Assembly (NCBI GenBank): GCA_900316955.1
Contig: ONEX01000019.1
Span: 1-64,000, forward strand
Source of the DNA: an uncultured Bacteroidales bacterium
GTDB taxonomy: Bacteria; Bacteroidota; Bacteroidia; Bacteroidales; UBA932
Length of the DNA stretch: 64,000 nucleotides
Direction: 5' to 3'
In this document: one piece after another, positions 60,344 to 64,000 of the stretch
Layout of the letters: each line of letters opens with the position of its first letter
Numbering within the stretch: position 1 is the first letter of the stretch
Made by a program: the position numbers and the translations under genes
The notes under the pieces: generated by a model
Databases searched by the model: none
What the model saw: the letters and a program-made list of their open reading frames with translations, nothing else
What the model was told of the DNA's origin: nothing

Positions 60344-62194
60344 TTACGGCCGGGGTTCGTTGTAGAACCGCGTCCAGACCGCATCCTGCAGCTCGTCCGG
60401 CAGGCCGCGCAGGACCGCGCGGGTCGTGTTCTTCGGGAAGTCGCTGTAACGCAGGAAGATGAGGCCGTCCAGGCTGTCACAGAACAGCGGGTCCACGTTG
60501 AAGCAGACCAGCCGGGCATTGCAGCTGAAGTACTTGCGGACGAGCACCGGCAGGCGGTATTTACCGTCCGAGAGCGCCTGGAGCGCGCGGTCCAGGTTGT
60601 CGATGTTCCCGGGGGCGATCCGCAGGTCACCGGGGTTCACGTTGAGGAAATCCGGCACGAAGGGATGGGAAGGCTGCGCGATACGCTCCGCCTCCGGCAT
60701 CGGATAGTTCTTCGTGACGTAGTCCACGATGAGGCTCTTGTAGAAATGCGGAATGTCGTTGCTGATGCTCACGGGGCCGGAGTAGTATTCCAGTTCGGGC
60801 ATCTTCAGCACCGAGACGGCGAGGCCGGTCAGCAGCAGCCGGAGCGGCTGGATCTCCCGCTGGTATTTCTGGACGATGAAGGAGCGGCCGAGTTCCATGG
60901 AACGGGACAGGAGGGATTCCGCCCGGTCCCCGTACTTGACCAGGCTGTAGGAGTAGAAACCGGGCAGACCGCCATGCTCCCGCATGATCTCCGGGCCGAA
61001 GCCGAGCCGATAGGCGCCCACGATCTCCTGGTTCGGGATGTGCCAGAGCACCATCTGCTTGTAGTAGGCGTCATACTCGTCCGTATCGGACGCCTGGCCG
61101 GTGCCTTCGCCGATCGCGCGGAACGTCTCCTCGCGGAGGCGGTAGAGTTCCCGCATCACGGTCGGGGCCTCCGCGGCCGGAAGCAGATAGGCCCGGTAGT
61201 CCCCATTGTCGAACAGGATGTGCTGCCGGAGCTTTTCCATTTCCGCGCGGATCTCGTCCGCGGGGACGGGTGCCGCCAGCGGCGCCGGCGCCGTCTGCAA
61301 AGACGGCTTGGGCGGCTCCTGGAGCTGGCCTTCCAGCGCATAGGTGCGGTTGCGGAGGAACTTTCCCAGCGTGGGCACATCCAGGGCCGCGATGTCCGCG
61401 GCCGGGATGGGCTGGCCGATCCGCACCCGGATCACGGTCCCGGGCTTGTTGAACACCTCGTGGATGAGACGCGCGGTCCGGAGCCGGGGATGGATCCGGC
61501 CCAGGATATGGAAGGACTTGGAGTTCCCGCCCTCGAAATAGACGGGCACGACCGGGAACCCGGACTTCTTGATGAGCTTGACGATGTTTTCCGCCCACGG
61601 GATGTCTTCCACGACCTTTCCCTCCCGGAGGGAGGTCCTGTTCTTCCCCTTCTGCCAGGTGGCCACTTCACCGGCCGGGAACAGGCCCAGGGGATGCTGG
61701 TCCGCGATATGGCCCAGCGCCGTGCGGATGCCGGAAATGCTCCGGGCGCCGCCGCTGGAGAAATTGTCCACCGGGATGAAACTGTCCTTGAGGCTCGGGA
61801 TCATCGACAGGAAGAAGGTCGTCAGGATCTTGTAGTCCGGACGGCGGGAGCCCACCACGGCGCTCAGGATCATGCCGTCCAGGCTGCCGTAATGGTGGTT
61901 GGAGACCGTGATGAATCCGCCTTCCTTGGGAATGCGCTCCAGCTGCTCGGGCGGAATCTCGTACCGGACGCCCACTTCCTCCAGCACATGGTCCGAAAAT
62001 TCGGGACCGACGGATTCGTGGAATTTATGGTGGATACGGTTTACCTCTTTGAATTCCAGCAACTTGTAGGCTGCCGAGGCGATGCGGCGACCCAGCCAGC
62101 CCTTGATACCCAGGAGCTGCTGCAGTTCGTCGACTTCCAGAACGGTCGTTTTGGTCTTAGGTTCGGTTTTGGTATCGCGTTCTTTCATCTTCAT
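60344..62194 (-). CDS. Fused bifunctional acyltransferase (OlsF-like aminolipid synthase)
   Basis: The 616-residue protein joins a PlsC-type O-acyltransferase (NHHYGSLDG with the H-x4-D motif near 106, then GLFPAGEVATWQKG) to a C-terminal GNAT/hemolysin-type N-acyltransferase (MVLWHIPNQEIVGAYRLGFG, RSFIVQKYQ). This order is that of OlsF, which makes ornithine lipids alone. In Bacteroides, separate GlsB and GlsA proteins make glycine lipids. Inference: a fused glycine- or ornithine-lipid synthase. The ATG at 62194 is used; a second in-frame ATG is at 62188 and TATCTTTG is at 62211-62204. Confidence 0.85.
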   Translation of the reverse strand: MKMKERDTKTEPKTKTTVLEVDELQQLLGIKGWLGRRIASAAYKLLEFKEVNRIHHKFHESVGPEFSDHVLEEVGVRYEIPPEQLERIPKEGGFITVSNHHYGSLDGMILSAVVGSRRPDYKILTTFFLSMIPSLKDSFIPVDNFSSGGARSISGIRTALGHIADQHPLGLFPAGEVATWQKGKNRTSLREGKVVEDIPWAENIVKLIKKSGFPVVPVYFEGGNSKSFHILGRIHPRLRTARLIHEVFNKPGTVIRVRIGQPIPAADIAALDVPTLGKFLRNRTYALEGQLQEPPKPSLQTAPAPLAAPVPADEIRAEMEKLRQHILFDNGDYRAYLLPAAEAPTVMRELYRLREETFRAIGEGTGQASDTDEYDAYYKQMVLWHIPNQEIVGAYRLGFGPEIMREHGGLPGFYSYSLVKYGDRAESLLSRSMELGRSFIVQKYQREIQPLRLLLTGLAVSVLKMPELEYYSGPVSISNDIPHFYKSLIVDYVTKNYPMPEAERIAQPSHPFVPDFLNVNPGDLRIAPGNIDNLDRALQALSDGKYRLPVLVRKYFSCNARLVCFNVDPLFCDSLDGLIFLRYSDFPKNTTRAVLRGLPDELQDAVWTRFYNEPRP

Positions 62195-62203
62195 TTGAAT
62201 TAT

Positions 62204-62241
62204 CAAAGATAACACATTTTCCCGAATTTACATTATCTTTG
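62204..62241. promoter_or_regulatory. Divergent -7 elements between OlsF-like and EamA genes
   Basis: TATCTTTG occurs on the minus strand at 62211-62204 and on the plus strand at 62234-62241, each within 10 bases of the start codon it serves. No -33 boxes were identified. Both transcripts would have very short leaders. Confidence 0.5.
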
Positions 62242-62249
62242 CCCCCGCT

Positions 62250-63185
62250 ATGCAGCATCTTGGTGAAATCATCTCGCTCCTGGTCGCCGTTTTCTGGACG
62301 GTGACGGCGCTATTCGCCGACAAGGCGAGCCACCGGATCGGGTCGATGTCGACCAATGTCCTCCGCCTCGCCATGGCCACCGTTTTCCTCGCCATCCTCC
62401 TCTGGGTGACGCTCGGCCATCCCTATCCGGTCTATGCCGACGGGAAGGCCTGGCTCTGGCTCGGGCTTTCCGCCCTGGTGGGCTATGTGTTCGGGGACTG
62501 GTGCCTGTTCAACTCGTATCTGGTCATCGGCGCCCGCTTCGGGCAGCTGTTCATGACCCTCGCGCCCCCGATGGCCGCCATCGCCGGCTGGATCCTGCTC
62601 GGAGAGACGCTCACCTGGAAGTCGATCCTGGCGATGGCCGTGACCCTGAGCGGTATCGCCATCTCGATCCTGAGCAAGGGAGAAGGGCATACGATGAAAC
62701 TGTCGCTGCCGCTGAAAGGCGTCCTGCTGGGCCTCGGCGCCGGCGCCGGGCAGGGTGTGGGGCTCGTCCTCAGCAAGATCGGCATGCAGCATTACGAGGC
62801 GGCGGTCCCGGCCGCCGCGCCCGAGCTGATGGGCACGATGCTGCCTTTCGCGTCCACGATGATCCGCGCCCTCATCGGCTGCGCCGGGTTCCTGGCCTTG
62901 ATGGCCCTCCAGAAGGACCTCCCCCGCCTGAAAGCGGCACTCCAGGACCGCAAGGGGCTGACCTATGTCGCCATCCTCACCCTCTTCGGGCCCGCCCTCG
63001 GCGTTTCCCTCTCCCTGATGGCCGTGCAATACACGGACGCCGGCATCGCATCCACCCTGATGGCCCTGACGCCCGTCCTGATCATCCTCCCCTACGCTCT
63101 CCTGTACAAACAGAAAGTCCGCCTGAAGGAAATCCTCGGCGTCACGGTGAGCATGGTCGGTGTGGCGATGTTCTTCCTAATGTGA
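62250..63185 (+). CDS. EamA/DMT-family transporter
   Basis: The 311-residue protein has ten predicted helices in two EamA repeats (the second starts at GVLLGLGAGAGQGVGLVLSK), with the typical GWILLGETLTWKSILAM motif at the end of the first. DMT carriers export metabolites or amino acids; the substrate is unknown. The 3' end overlaps the converging exporter gene by 9 bases. Confidence 0.92.
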   Translation: MQHLGEIISLLVAVFWTVTALFADKASHRIGSMSTNVLRLAMATVFLAILLWVTLGHPYPVYADGKAWLWLGLSALVGYVFGDWCLFNSYLVIGARFGQLFMTLAPPMAAIAGWILLGETLTWKSILAMAVTLSGIAISILSKGEGHTMKLSLPLKGVLLGLGAGAGQGVGLVLSKIGMQHYEAAVPAAAPELMGTMLPFASTMIRALIGCAGFLALMALQKDLPRLKAALQDRKGLTYVAILTLFGPALGVSLSLMAVQYTDAGIASTLMALTPVLIILPYALLYKQKVRLKEILGVTVSMVGVAMFFLM

Positions 63186-64000
63186 CAGTCTCCGGTGCCC
63201 GGAGAAGAACCGCTGCGGCAGTTCCATCGCGAGGATGATGCCCAGTACGATGGCGATGGCCACTTTCCCGGCCAGGAAACCGGCCGCGCTCGACTGGTCG
63301 ATCTGGCTGGAAATCAAGTAGTACGTGCACCAGAAAACACCCGCGCCCGGTACGAGCGGGAAGATGCCGCACAGCAGGAACACGGCGGCCGGGCACTTTT
63401 CGATGACCGCGAACACCCGCGAGAGAATGCCGATGAAGACAGTCGAGACCAGGGTCGCCATGGCCGGAGACATTCCGGCGCGGCGGAACAGGATCAGGTA
63501 GAGCAGCCAGCCCAGCGCGCCGACGATGCCGGCGGGGACATACTGCTTGCGCGGGACCCCGAACAGGACGGCGAAAGCGGTCGTGCCCACGAAGGCGGCG
63601 AGTGTCTGGACCAGGAGACCGGCCGTCTCGGGGTTCGCCCAGACGCCGTTCAAGGCGATCAGGCCGCCGGCTACGGCGCCGTCCAGCATGAAGCCCACGC
63701 TCACGCCGATGGCGATGCAGAAAAAGCCCAGCAGCGCGTCAGTCAGTCGCGTGAGGCCGGCGAGATAGTCCGCATTGGCCAGGTCCCGGACCCCGTTCAC
63801 GAACGGAACCCCGGGAATGAGCGGCATGATGGCGCCGATGATGATGTTCGCGAGGCTGTTTCCGAAGCCGATACGGTAGCATCCCACGCATAACAGCGTA
63901 GCTACCAACGCATTGCAGATTCCGCCGACAATGCGGGACATATACCGTCCGCTCACCAGGAAGATGAATACGTTCAGCAGCAGGCCCACGACGAAGGCCG
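63177..64000 (-). CDS. Threonine/serine exporter family protein (5' end beyond the window)
   Basis: The minus-strand frame is open from the stop at 63177-63179 to the window edge, giving at least 274 residues. It contains the ThrE pattern: a DUF1212-like segment with GAIMPLIPGVPFVNGVRDLANADY, followed by a ThrE_2-like membrane domain (GIVGALGWLLYLILFRRAGM, PLVPGAGVFWCTYYL). Members export threonine and serine. The N-terminal part, with the hydrophilic region, lies outside. Although an in-frame GTG occurs at 63989, the family layout says the gene continues upstream. Confidence 0.88.
   Translation of the reverse strand, partial: AFVVGLLLNVFIFLVSGRYMSRIVGGICNALVATLLCVGCYRIGFGNSLANIIIGAIMPLIPGVPFVNGVRDLANADYLAGLTRLTDALLGFFCIAIGVSVGFMLDGAVAGGLIALNGVWANPETAGLLVQTLAAFVGTTAFAVLFGVPRKQYVPAGIVGALGWLLYLILFRRAGMSPAMATLVSTVFIGILSRVFAVIEKCPAAVFLLCGIFPLVPGAGVFWCTYYLISSQIDQSSAAGFLAGKVAIAIVLGIILAMELPQRFFSGHRRLSH

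Noticed and set aside
1-64000. tRNA or rRNA genes, CRISPR arrays, prophage, insertion sequences
   Set aside because: No cloverleaf with a TTCGA-type T-loop, no regularly spaced direct repeats, and no transposase, integrase or phage structural genes were seen on either strand.

Overview
The window looks like a GC-rich chromosomal segment of an uncultured gut- or rumen-type member of the Bacteroidales. This rests on type III glutamine synthetase, methylmalonyl-CoA decarboxylase, a plug-less outer-membrane barrel, GH92, GH106 and CE15 enzymes, the near absence of Shine-Dalgarno sequences, and many Bacteroidetes-type promoters (TTTG, 19-21 bases, TAnnTTTG). No phage, plasmid, insertion sequence, CRISPR array, tRNA or rRNA was seen.

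Layout. 1-2.8 kb (minus): start of gltB behind glnN, preceded by a structured RNA with its own promoter and terminator and by an orphan signal-peptide ORF. 2.9-6.4 kb: acyltransferase, DUF2490 protein and a sodium/solute symporter. 6.5-8.4 kb: a cysteine operon (cysK-cysE) behind a poly-cysteine leader peptide and a complete set of attenuator hairpins. 8.4-13.6 kb: ZIP metal transporter, flavin reductase-like protein, SpoIIE-type phosphatase, Na/Pi transporter. 13.6-14.7 kb: glutathione peroxidase and a two-Cys OhrR-type regulator with a two-operator promoter. 14.8-19.8 kb: secreted glycan enzymes (GH92, esterase, CE15) without SusC/D genes.

20.7-42.2 kb is a nucleotide superlocus. The purine operon runs leftward (purE-purL-purC-purF-purM-purN-purH-purD-folD). 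A complete UMP operon runs rightward (pyrC-carA-carB-pyrK-pyrD-pyrF-pyrE-pyrB). They diverge from one 280-base control region, and the pyr side carries a leader ORF, pause hairpin, U-tract and terminator resembling pyrBI-type attenuation. Two unrelated glutamine amidotransferase domains here, in PurF and CarA, have lost their nucleophilic cysteine and other glutaminase residues, while PurL and GltB keep theirs. This suggests ammonia-dependent first steps of purine and pyrimidine synthesis, in a genome that also encodes the GSIII/GltB ammonia-assimilation pair. PyrB carries a C-terminal zinc ribbon like that of PyrI.

42.2-64 kb: outer-membrane barrel, acyl-CoA ligase-like enzyme, lytic transglycosylase, DUF721 and recF, TPR protein and YebC, a four-gene sodium-pumping methylmalonyl-CoA decarboxylase operon with a lamin-tail/OadG fusion, lipoate ligase, GH106, DUF1846, a LAB_N membrane protein with a fused OlsF-like acyltransferase, an EamA transporter and a truncated ThrE-type exporter.

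The observations I rate highest are the cysteine attenuator, the paired loss of glutaminase nucleophiles, the pyr attenuator, the OhrR operator pair, and a small repeat that supplies the stop codon and spacer at one junction in each nucleotide operon.
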